This document shows positions 24,011 through 34,026 of a stretch of DNA of 41,119 nt, in pieces. The stretch is taken from the NCBI GenBank assembly GCA_903889245.1, contig CAISWQ010000008.1:1-41119 (forward strand). The letters run 5' to 3'. The stretch is from an uncultured Lentisphaerota bacterium. Lineage in GTDB: Bacteria > Verrucomicrobiota > Kiritimatiellia > CAIQIC01. The notes below the pieces were generated by a model. That model saw nothing but the letters and a program-made list of their open reading frames with translations, did not search any database and was not told the DNA's origin. The position numbers were made by a program, and so were the translations under genes. Each line of letters begins with the position of its first letter. Positions within the stretch are counted from its first letter, which is position 1.

Positions 24011-24474
24011 GGCTTCACCTCGACCGGCGCGGGCAGCCGCGAGGCGATCAGCACCTGCGCGATGCCGGCGGCGCGCGCCATGTTATAGATGTTGACCAGC
24101 GTGCCGGAGCTGACGCGCGCATCGGCCTCGATGACCAGCGACGCGCCGGGCTGATCGTGCCGCGCCTGCGCGAACGCGGCGCGCAGGTCATCGAGCGCCA
24201 TCCGCGTATCGTTGAAGAAGACGAACCCTTCCTGCGAGAGCGTGACGACCAGCGCGCCGTAGGGCGCGCCCTCGTGGAACGGCGCCTCCGGCAACTGCAC
24301 CGTGACGCCCGGCTGCAGCACGAAGCGTGCGGTGACGAGGAACGCGGCCACGGCGAGCACGAGGCCGTTGAACAGCGCCGCCGGTTCGATCAGCCGGCAG
24401 ACGCGCTGGACGCGCGGCTGAAACTGGCGCTGCAAAATCGGCAGCGGCGTGGCGACGCTCGCGGCTTTCTTCAC
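24007..24474 (-). CDS. exbD: ExbD/TolR-family protein lacking the channel Asp
   Basis: 155 residues, one membrane helix (about residues 31-52) and a periplasmic domain of the ExbD/TolR type (FVLQPGVTVQLPEA... LVVTLSQEGFVFFNDTRMALDDLRAAFAQA...LVIEADARVSSGTLVNIYNMARAAGIAQVLIAS). Counting back from the conserved FVLQPG, the residue that is Asp in E. coli ExbD (D25, required for proton-driven rotation) is Asn36 here (EPAALFNGLVL). Overlaps exbB and the TonB-like gene by four bases each. The family call is secure; the motor function is in doubt. Confidence 0.8.
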   Translation of the reverse strand: MKKAASVATPLPILQRQFQPRVQRVCRLIEPAALFNGLVLAVAAFLVTARFVLQPGVTVQLPEAPFHEGAPYGALVVTLSQEGFVFFNDTRMALDDLRAAFAQARHDQPGASLVIEADARVSSGTLVNIYNMARAAGIAQVLIASRLPAPVEVKP

Positions 24475-25112
24475 GCCTTCTTCTCCTTGAGGACGGCGTC
24501 GCCCACCTTGTTCTGCGCGAAGAAATTCAGGATCTCCGCCGCCGCGCGCTCCATGTCCAGCGTCAGCGACTCGACGCGACCGACGAGCATGTTATAGCCC
24601 GCGTAGGCCGGGATCGAGACCGCGAGGCCGGCCGCGCTGACCAGCAGGGCGGCCCACAGGCCCGCGGCCAGGTCGCCGGCGTGGACCAGCGGCGCGCGCT
24701 GCTGGATGGCGAGCAACATCTGCATCAGGCCGAGGATCGTGCCCAGCAGGCCGAGCATCGGCGCGATGTGCGCGAACGTGGCGAGCAGCGAGAGGTTGCG
24801 CTCAATGCGCGGAATCTCCTGCAGGCCGGCCTCGTGCATCGCCTGCCGCATCTTCTCCGGGCCTTCGTCGTGATGCAGGATCGCGGAGCGGATGATCATC
24901 GGCACCGGGCCCGACGCCTCCTCGCACAGGCTGACGGCCTCGGCCACGTTGCCGCGCTTGAGGATGACGTAAAGCCCTTGCAGGAAATCGCGCCAGCGGA
25001 TTTGCGCGCGGTGGAGCTGGAACAGGCGTTCGAGGAAGAGCGCCGCGGCCAGCACGCCGACGACCAGCAGCACCAGCATGATCGGCCCGCCCTGACGAAT
25101 GACTTCAACCAT
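24471..25112 (-). CDS. exbB: ExbB/TolQ/MotA-family protein
   Basis: 213 residues with the three membrane segments of the family: about 10-30 (PIMLVLLVVGVLAAALFLERL), 112-140 (TFAHIAPMLGLLGTILGLMQMLLAI) and 148-172. The TM2 Thr of GLLGT (Thr125) is kept. In TM3 (GLWAALLVSAAGLAVSIPAY), alignment to E. coli ExbB places Ala154 where Glu176 is expected and Ser159 where Thr181 is expected. First gene of the exbB-exbD-tonB-zinc ribbon-(hisD) unit, preceded by 350 bp that hold palindrome array E and no gene. Confidence 0.85.
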   Translation of the reverse strand: MVEVIRQGGPIMLVLLVVGVLAAALFLERLFQLHRAQIRWRDFLQGLYVILKRGNVAEAVSLCEEASGPVPMIIRSAILHHDEGPEKMRQAMHEAGLQEIPRIERNLSLLATFAHIAPMLGLLGTILGLMQMLLAIQQRAPLVHAGDLAAGLWAALLVSAAGLAVSIPAYAGYNMLVGRVESLTLDMERAAAEILNFFAQNKVGDAVLKEKKA

Positions 25113-25461
25113 GATGAAACCCTCCGGTGATAGCGGATAGCAGATAGCGGATTACGGACGGAAGATGGTGGTTGGTGGATGGCCAAGGGCTGATGGCAGA
25201 AAAAGTTTCCAGGGATTGGAAAATGGAGGCGGTGGTTTTTCCAGGGATTGGAAAAACCGGGTGTGAAACGTTCCGAGCCTTGGAAAAAAACAGCGGACTT
25301 TTTCCAAGCCTTGGAAAAAGCGGCCGAGGTTTTTCCAAGCCTTGGAAAGCGCGCCCGCTGATGAACAGCGAACACCGAAGGCGTTCGGCGCCCGCATTCG
25401 CGGTCGCGGCACCAAGTTGTTTCCAGTACTCCAACACTCCAGCACTCCATTCTTCCATGCT
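25113..25461. other. Intergenic region: repeat words and palindrome array E
   Basis: No gene. From exbB outward: 25133-25155 (tagcggatagcagatagcgg), 25165-25195 (ggttggtggatggcc type), palindrome array 25206-25349, 25380-25460 (ccagtactccaacactcc, cagcactccattcttcc). All but the palindromes belong to the degenerate minisatellite vocabulary seen elsewhere in the window. Confidence 0.6.
25206..25349. repeat. Palindrome array E (5 units), upstream of exbB
   Basis: Five units centred at 25214, 25246, 25278, 25309 and 25340; spacings 32, 32, 31 and 31 bp. Cores: TTTCCAGGGATTGGAAAA twice, TTCCGAGCCTTGGAA, and TTTTCCAAGCCTTGGAAA twice. The 10-15 bp between them are unrelated. It is the longest and most regular array, lying between the TPR gene stop and exbB. 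Confidence 0.9.
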
Positions 25462-27987
25462 TCAAAACAGCATCCAGTGCTCCAGCTTGATGCGTTGCAG
25501 CCGCTGCAACGCCTCCTGCGCGGCGGGCACACCGGCCTCGACGACGCGCTGATAGACCTGCACCGCCTTGCGCCAATCGCCCGACTTCTCCTGGATTTCG
25601 GCGGCGTTGAACGCGGCGCGCGTGAACCAGAGCGGATCGCCGTGCTGGCCCTTGGCGCGCTCGCCAAGAAACGCGTACACGACCGCGAGGTAGCGCTCGA
25701 GCGCCTCGGCGGTCTTGCCCTGCTTCTCGAGGCAGCGGCCGACCTTGTACTCGGCCTGCCACTTCAGGTCGCGGTCGGCGGTCGGGCTATCGAGTACGCC
25801 GCGGTAGTCGCTCAACGCCTCGGCGAAGCGCTGCTTGTCCTCGTTGGCGAGCGTGAAGGCGCAGTCGCCGCGCCGGCCGCGCGCGAGGTTGGCGAGGTAG
25901 CTGTTCGGGAATTTCTTGATGACCTCATCGAAGACGAGGATCGCGTCGGCGAACTTGTTCAGCTCGCTCAAGGCGTCGCCCTGCGCGAAGCGCGTCTCGG
26001 CGAGCTTGGCGCTATCGGGGTAGAGCTTGACGAGCTGGTTGTAGTGCTCGAGCGCGTGCAGATATTGCCCGGCGGCGGCGGCGGCGCGGCCGGCCCAGAA
26101 CAGCGCCCTATCGGCGAGCTCGCTCTTGGGGTGCGCCTTGGCCAGCCCGGCGAACTGGCGCTCGGCGTCGGCGTAGGCGCCGTGGTTGAAATAATATTCG
26201 CCGAGCCAGAAGTGCACGTCGGGCGCCCAGGCGGACTGGGGATATTTGGCGAGGAAGTCGCGCGCGATCTGCAATGCCTCGGCCTCGCGGCGCATCAGGT
26301 AGAGGCACCAGCCGCGCATGTAGAACGCCTGCTCGGCGAGGCGGTCGCCGGGGACCTTCTTCAGCAAGTCATCGAACGTCGCCAGCGCCGGCTCGAACCG
26401 GCTGGTGCGGTAGAGCAGCAGGCCGCGCCCGCTCAACGCCTGCGCCTGCCACGTGGTGCCGGTGGCGACCGCGGCGGCCTGGTCATAGGCGGCGACGGCC
26501 TGGTCCCAGCGGCCCTGGTCCTCGCGCACGAGCGCGAGGCCGAGCCACGCGCGCGCGGCGTCGGCGCCGTTGGTCTGCGCGCTGGTCAGCGCCGTGAACA
26601 GCCGCTCCGCCTCCGCCGGCTGGCCGAGCCGCATCTGGCAGAGGCCGGCCTGGTAGAGCGCCTGCGCGGACTGGGCGGTGACGAGCGCGTTGGTCAGCGT
26701 CAGGTAGAGCGGCAGCGCGCGGCGGAATTGCTGCGCGGCGAACCACGAGTCCGCCTCCTTGAAACGCGCCTCGGCGATGCCAGCGGGCGAGTTGGAGGCG
26801 TCGCCCGCCTTGCCGAAGGCGTTCGCGGCCTCGTCGTAGCGGGCCAGATGCCAGAGGCACCAGCCCTTGCCCAGCAGCGCGCGGCGCTGGCCCGCGGGCT
26901 CGGCGAAGGCCTCGACGTAGGCCTGGAACTCGGCGAGCGCCGGCGCGTAGCGCTTGTGCCGGAGCAGCGACTCGGCGAGTTCGAGCTGCGCCTCGGCGGC
27001 GAGCGGGCCGGCGTGCGGTTGCTTGACGATGCCGCGCAGCGCCTGTGCGCCCTCTTCATCGCGCCCCAGCCGGAAGAGCAGTTGGCCGCGCAGCAACTCC
27101 GTCCGCAGCTTCGCCGCCGGGTCGCTGACGAGCGCAGCGGATTGCGCGAGCGCCTGCACCGCGGCGGCGAGGTTCGTCTGCGACTCGTAGAGGCGCGCCA
27201 ACTGGCCCCATGCCGTCAGGCGCAAATCGGGCCGCGCCTTGGCGCGGGCGGTCAGCGCCTTGAGCGCCTGCTCGGCCTGCGGCCACTGCTTCGCCTGGCT
27301 GTAGAGGTCGGCGAGCCGCAGCCGCGCCTGGTCGGCGAACGGGGTCTCCGGCTTGTCGGCGACGAGCTTCTCCAGCACGCCGCGCGCGGCGTCGGCGCGC
27401 TTGAGCGCGAGCAGCGCCTCGGCCCACTGCCAGAGATTTTCCGCGGCCTCCGGCGATTGCGCGGCCTTCTTCTGCACCTGCTCGAACAGCGCCAGCGCCG
27501 GCTCCGGCTGGCCTTGCTTGAGCAGCACGTTGGCCGCCAGCCGCAGCGCGCGGACAGCCTCGGGGCTGTTGGGATAGCGCGCGTCGAAGTCGCGGATCAG
27601 CACGCTGGCCTCGGCGAGCTGGCCGACCTCGAAATGCGCCAGCGCGGAGAGATAGGTCCACGTCGCCTCGTGCTCGCCGCCCCGCGCCTCGGCCTGGCAG
27701 CCGGTCAGCACGGCGCGCGCGGCGTCGGCGCGCTTGAGCGCGAGCAGCGCGCGCGCCTGCCAGAGCCGCGCCTCGGTCCGCGGCGCGGGCGCGGCGATGA
27801 GCTGCGCCGCCTGCTCGAACGTGCGCTGCGCGAGGTCATAGAAGCCATCCTCGTAGGCGGCGCGGCCGATGGTCAGCGGGTCCACCGCCACCTGCGGCGC
27901 GTTGGTCGCCACCTGCGCGCCCGCGGCTTGCGCCACGGCCAGCGCCAGCAGCGCCGCGCGCCATCTGCGTTGACAGCTTGGCGGCAT
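25462..27987 (-). CDS. Large secreted TPR-repeat protein
   Basis: 841 residues. Signal peptide MPPSCQRRWRAALLALAVAQAAGAQ, then back-to-back tetratricopeptide repeats over the whole length (for instance ARLWQARALLALKRADAARAVL, AEALLALKRADAARGVLEKL, DVHFWLGEYYFNHGAYADAERQFAGLAKAHPKSE, ALEHYNQLVKLYPDSAKLAETRFAQGDALSELNKFADAILVFDEVIKKFPNSYLA). Such periplasmic scaffolds (CpoB/YbgF, BamD-like) often accompany Tol/Exb genes, as here. Start at 27987 is one base after the uvrA stop. Inside, 27382-27417 and 27715-27750 are an identical 36-bp direct repeat, evidence of recent repeat duplication or codon-level convergence. Confidence 0.82.
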   Translation of the reverse strand: MPPSCQRRWRAALLALAVAQAAGAQVATNAPQVAVDPLTIGRAAYEDGFYDLAQRTFEQAAQLIAAPAPRTEARLWQARALLALKRADAARAVLTGCQAEARGGEHEATWTYLSALAHFEVGQLAEASVLIRDFDARYPNSPEAVRALRLAANVLLKQGQPEPALALFEQVQKKAAQSPEAAENLWQWAEALLALKRADAARGVLEKLVADKPETPFADQARLRLADLYSQAKQWPQAEQALKALTARAKARPDLRLTAWGQLARLYESQTNLAAAVQALAQSAALVSDPAAKLRTELLRGQLLFRLGRDEEGAQALRGIVKQPHAGPLAAEAQLELAESLLRHKRYAPALAEFQAYVEAFAEPAGQRRALLGKGWCLWHLARYDEAANAFGKAGDASNSPAGIAEARFKEADSWFAAQQFRRALPLYLTLTNALVTAQSAQALYQAGLCQMRLGQPAEAERLFTALTSAQTNGADAARAWLGLALVREDQGRWDQAVAAYDQAAAVATGTTWQAQALSGRGLLLYRTSRFEPALATFDDLLKKVPGDRLAEQAFYMRGWCLYLMRREAEALQIARDFLAKYPQSAWAPDVHFWLGEYYFNHGAYADAERQFAGLAKAHPKSELADRALFWAGRAAAAAGQYLHALEHYNQLVKLYPDSAKLAETRFAQGDALSELNKFADAILVFDEVIKKFPNSYLANLARGRRGDCAFTLANEDKQRFAEALSDYRGVLDSPTADRDLKWQAEYKVGRCLEKQGKTAEALERYLAVVYAFLGERAKGQHGDPLWFTRAAFNAAEIQEKSGDWRKAVQVYQRVVEAGVPAAQEALQRLQRIKLEHWMLF

Positions 27988-27988
27988 T

Positions 27989-30850
<2,862 letters not shown>

Positions 30851-30988
30851 AAATTCCAGTTTTCCCCGTCCAAAAATTCACGGCAAACTACCATGCGATA
30901 CATCGGCCTGCCAAGAAAATTGTTGTCCCAGGCCAGCCGCATCATTCTTTTGCCTTGCCAGAAGAAATCCGTCCGGCACAATCCGCGC

Positions 30989-31969
30989 ATGGTCCGCTCC
31001 TTCATCTTCAGCCAGGGCAAGCTCGTCAGCGCCGATCCCGGCCTCGACGTGCTGCGGATCGTGCTCTATGACGAGGACGCGCAGATCTGGGTGGACTTGG
31101 AAAACCCGACCGAGCAGGAAACCAAGGACCTGCTGGAGGGTGTCTTCAGTTTCCATCCGCTCGCCATCGAGGACTGCGTGACCTTGAGCGAGCGCCCGAA
31201 GGCTGACGAGTACGAGAACTACGTCTTCATGGTCATTCACTGCGTCTCCTATGACCCGGCCAAGCGCGATATCGCCGCCACCGAGCTGAACATGTTCATC
31301 GGCAAGAATTTTCTCGTCACCTACCATCGCGACCCGATGCGCAGCGTGACCGCAACCATCGAGCGGGTGCAGAAGAACGCGCCGCTGGTGGCGCGCGCGC
31401 CCGACAGGCTGACCTACCACCTGCTCGACGCGCTGTTCGAGCAATATGAGCCCGGGCTGCAATCGCTGGCGATGGACATCGAGCAACTGGAAGAGCGCAT
31501 GCTGACCCAGCCCGCCAGCGACATCATCGAGGACGTCGTCGCACTCAAGGGCGTGGTGCAGCGGCTCCGGCAGATCGTCATGCCGCAGCGCGAGGTCATC
31601 GCGCGCGTCGCGCGCGGCGAGTTCAAGATCGTGCGCGCCCACCTGCTGCCCTACTACCGCGACCTGCTCGACCGGCTGGCGCACAGCAACGACGTGTCCG
31701 ACAACTACCGCGAAGCGCTGACCGGCATCCTGCAGGTCCACCTGAACCTGCAGCAGATGCAGATTAACAAGATCATCAAGGTGTTGACCGTGCTGGCGAC
31801 CCTCTCGTTGCCGGTCCTCGCCGTCACCAGCTTCTACGGCATGAACATCCGGCACATGCCGAACACCGAGTGGCCGGCGTGGGAATATGCCTACGCCTGG
31901 ATTCTCGGTCTGGTCGGCCTCTGGACCGCGCTCATCTGGTGGTGGATCAAGAAGAAGGGCTGGTACTGA
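30989..31969 (+). CDS. corA: CorA-family magnesium/cobalt channel
   Basis: 326 residues. Soluble N-terminal alpha-beta funnel ([32 protein letters not shown]), long stalk helix ([28 protein letters not shown]...), then two membrane helices at the end: [25 protein letters not shown] and [22 protein letters not shown]. The GMN selectivity motif is intact ([10 protein letters not shown]). The C-terminus KKKGWY is basic, as usual. Start ATG at 30989 taken because the family begins near here; an open frame runs much further upstream but is only the uvrA antisense. Divergent from uvrA. Confidence 0.92.
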   Translation: MVRSFIFSQGKLVSADPGLDVLRIVLYDEDAQIWVDLENPTEQETKDLLEGVFSFHPLAIEDCVTLSERPKADEYENYVFMVIHCVSYDPAKRDIAATELNMFIGKNFLVTYHRDPMRSVTATIERVQKNAPLVARAPDRLTYHLLDALFEQYEPGLQSLAMDIEQLEERMLTQPASDIIEDVVALKGVVQRLRQIVMPQREVIARVARGEFKIVRAHLLPYYRDLLDRLAHSNDVSDNYREALTGILQVHLNLQQMQINKIIKVLTVLATLSLPVLAVTSFYGMNIRHMPNTEWPAWEYAYAWILGLVGLWTALIWWWIKKKGWY

Positions 31970-32059
31970 TCCGCGCCCGCTTCCCCAAGCTCCTGAAAAC
32001 CGCAGTTGCGCATCATTTGCCGTCTTGGTTTCTACCCAACTTGGTTTGTGCTGCTGCTG

Positions 32060-32104
32060 TAGCGGAGGTCCATGGCCGCCGACGGCGCGCATAGCGCGCC
32101 GCTA
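32060..32104. repeat. Head-to-head pair of TAGCGG hairpin units
   Basis: Plus-strand unit 32060-32082 (TAGCGG, AGGTC, CATG, GCCGC, CGA) and minus-strand unit 32083-32104 (TAGCGG, CGCGC, TATG, CGCGC, CGT). Both share the frame TAGCGG-x5-[CT]ATG-x5-CG with different stems; the second forms GGCGCGC-TAT-GCGCGCC. I associate such units with PVC-group intergenic DNA. Confidence 0.6.
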
Positions 32105-32172
32105 CAGAACTGACATGACACAAGTGGAACAGAACCAAGCGCTCACCGGTGATACGACCATGTGCTCGACAG

Positions 32173-32232
32173 GCGGCTCGGCAAGCCCCGCCCTCCATAA
32201 ATTTATTTGGAGGGCGGGGCTTGCCGAGCCGC
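32173..32232. repeat. Perfect 24-bp inverted repeat with AT loop
   Basis: Arms 32173-32196 and 32209-32232 are exact reverse complements around a 12-nt loop (ATAAATTTATTT). The GC-rich arms give a very stable hairpin lying between the corA and xylB stop codons. There is no clean T run on either side, so it is not a standard terminator but may act as one for both genes. The arm contains GGAGGG...GCTTGCCGAGCC, related to the hairpins at 40868-41010. Confidence 0.8.
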
Positions 32233-32315
32233 GATTCACTTCACGGGGTTGAATGGATCGGCGGTCTGATCGCGGTAGCCGCAGAAGAGGCAGCGGTTGA
32301 AGCGCGGCGCCATCC

Positions 32316-33830
32316 TCACAACGCCGCGAACGCGGGCTTGAGCGCCGGATAGAGCGAGCGGTAGAGCGCGTGGCGCGCGGCGTAAAACTTCGCCGATTTC
32401 GCCGCGGGCTTGAGACGGTTCTGCACGGTCAGCGTCTGGCGGCACGCTGTCGGCACGCTGGCCCACACGCCACCGCCGACGCCGCCGAGCAGCGCCGCGC
32501 CGTAGGCCGAGGCGTTCGGCGAATCCACAGTGACGGTCGTCGCGCCGTAAATATCAGCCTGCAACTGGCGCCAGAACTGACTCTTCGCGCCGCCACCGCC
32601 GCAGCGGACTTCGCTGACCTTCACGCCGAGCTGGCGCATCAGCGCAACCTGGTCGCCCATGCCGAAGGTGATGCCTTCCATCACCGCGCGCGTCATCGCG
32701 GCGCGGCCATGACGGCGGCTCAAGCCGACCCAGCACGCGCGCGCGCTGGGATCGGCATGCGGGCAACGCTCGCCATCGAGGTAGGGCAGGAAGAACAAGC
32801 CCTCGCAGCCCGGCGGGGTCGCCTGAATTTCCCGATCCATGAGATCAAACACGCTGCCGACTTTCGGCTTGGCGTCGGCATAGAGCACGTCCTTCGCCCA
32901 CTCGAACGAACCGCCGGCGGAGAGCATACAACCGAAGACGCACCACTTGTTGGGCACCGCGTGACAGAAGCTTTGCAACACGCCCGCCGGATTCGGCACC
33001 ATCTCTTCCGCGTGCGCGAAGACCACGCCGCTCGTGCCAAGCGTCGCCGAGACAATCCCCTCCTCCACCACGCCCATGCCGACCGCGCCGGCGGGCTGAT
33101 CCCCCGCGCCGCCGACCACCGGGATGCCGGTGACGAGGCCGAGCGCCTGCGCCGCTTCCGCGTTCAGCGTGCCCGTGACATCCGGCGATTCGAACAACGG
33201 CGGCAGGAGCGCCGGATCGAGATCGAGTTTGCGGAGCAGCGGCAGACTCCACTTGCGGTTCTTCACGTCGAGCAACAGCGTGCCGGCCGCGTCGGAAACT
33301 TCCGAGGCATAGACGCCGGTCAGCAGATAGCGGATGTAATCCTTCGGCAGCAGCAACTGCCGGAGTTGCTTGAAGAGCTTCGGCTCGTTATCGCGGAGCC
33401 AGAGCACCTTCGGCGCGGTGAAGCCCGTGAGCGCCACGTTGTTGACGAGCGCAATCAGGCCCTTGGTGCCGCCCGCGGCCTTCGTGATGTCGGCGCACTG
33501 CTGTGCGGTCCGCTGATCGTTCCAGAGCAGCGCGTTTCGCAGCACCTTGCCGCGCGCGTCAAGGAAGACACTGCCGTGCATCTGGCCGGAGAGCCCGAGG
33601 CCCGCGACGTCGGCCGGCTTGACGCCCGACTGCTTCATCGCCGCGCGCACGGTCTTGACCGTCGCCTGCCACCAGTGCGCCGGGTCCTGCTCGTTCCAGC
33701 CGGGCTTTGGCGAATAGAGCGGATAGGTTGCGGTCGTCTCCGCGACAATCTTCCCATCCGCCGCGACAAGCAGCGTCTTCGTGCTGCTGGTCCCGATATC
33801 AACACCGATCACATATTTTGGCTTAGACAT
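32316..33830 (-). CDS. xylB: Xylulokinase (FGGY family)
   Basis: 504 residues, ATP-dependent phosphorylation of D-xylulose to xylulose 5-phosphate. Seen: YVIGVDIGTSSTKTLL (ATP/Mg loop), GLGLSGQMHGSVFLDA and LLWNDQRT (the sugar-binding residues typical of XylB), VVGGAGDQPAGAVGMG with the catalytic Asp, and the C-terminal FGGY signature region RCGGGGAKSQFWRQLQADIYGATTVTVDSPNASAYGAALLGG. Length is standard. AAGGA precedes the ATG. It lies 196 bp downstream of the aldolase gene on the same strand, but a terminator separates them. No xylA is in the window. Confidence 0.93.
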   Translation of the reverse strand: MSKPKYVIGVDIGTSSTKTLLVAADGKIVAETTATYPLYSPKPGWNEQDPAHWWQATVKTVRAAMKQSGVKPADVAGLGLSGQMHGSVFLDARGKVLRNALLWNDQRTAQQCADITKAAGGTKGLIALVNNVALTGFTAPKVLWLRDNEPKLFKQLRQLLLPKDYIRYLLTGVYASEVSDAAGTLLLDVKNRKWSLPLLRKLDLDPALLPPLFESPDVTGTLNAEAAQALGLVTGIPVVGGAGDQPAGAVGMGVVEEGIVSATLGTSGVVFAHAEEMVPNPAGVLQSFCHAVPNKWCVFGCMLSAGGSFEWAKDVLYADAKPKVGSVFDLMDREIQATPPGCEGLFFLPYLDGERCPHADPSARACWVGLSRRHGRAAMTRAVMEGITFGMGDQVALMRQLGVKVSEVRCGGGGAKSQFWRQLQADIYGATTVTVDSPNASAYGAALLGGVGGGVWASVPTACRQTLTVQNRLKPAAKSAKFYAARHALYRSLYPALKPAFAAL

Positions 33831-33848
33831 GTTGTCCTTCTTTCTTCA

Positions 33849-33948
33849 TCCACAGATTTCACAGATTACACGGATTAGTTGGCAAAGCGACGGAACTGCT
33901 TATAGGTCTGCGGGTCTTGAATCTGCGAAATCTGTGGAATCTGTGGAT
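33849..33948. repeat. 'Acagatt' minisatellite words in opposite orientations
   Basis: Plus strand 33849-33877 reads atccacagatttcacagatt and so on, ending acggatta. Bases 33920-33948 read aatctgcgaaatctgtggaa and so on, the reverse-complement form of the same word. The pair can fold into a long imperfect stem. It lies between the xylB start and the aldolase terminator and contains no gene. Confidence 0.65.
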
Positions 33949-33950
33949 CC

Positions 33951-33989
33951 ATAAAAATAGAACGGGCCGGTAAAGATCACCGGCCCGTT
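33951..33989 (-). terminator. Rho-independent terminator of the aldolase gene
   Basis: Perfect 11-bp stem AACGGGCCGGT / ACCGGCCCGTT (33961-33971 and 33979-33989) with a 7-nt loop. On the minus strand it is followed by CTATTTTTAT (33951-33960), the U tract. It lies 37 bp after the aldolase stop and separates it from xylB. Confidence 0.88.
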
Positions 33990-34026
33990 CAATCAATCCC
34001 GTTGAACAACCACGTTCATGCGCGGT

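Larger units (their letters stand above)
31970..32315. other. Intergenic region between convergent corA and xylB, with hairpin repeats
   Basis: No gene with real support. It holds an inverted pair of TAGCGG hairpin units (32060-32104) and a long perfect inverted repeat (32173-32232). A 25-codon minus-strand frame directly after xylB (32236-32313) encodes MAPRFNRCLFCGYRDQTADP, with one CxxC, but nothing else supports it. Confidence 0.5.

Noticed and set aside
25206-25349. CRISPR array (short repeats with unrelated spacers)
   Set aside because: Repeats are only about 18 bp and perfectly palindromic, spacers only 10-15 bp, no leader and no cas genes. The same units occur in four other gaps in groups of two to four.
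32173-32232. Rho-independent terminator for corA or xylB
   Set aside because: Stem is strong but no U tract follows in either direction; listed as an inverted repeat instead.
32236-32313. Tiny 25-codon gene after xylB with a CxxC motif
   Set aside because: Too short to judge, a single CxxC, and no supporting context beyond closeness to the xylB stop.
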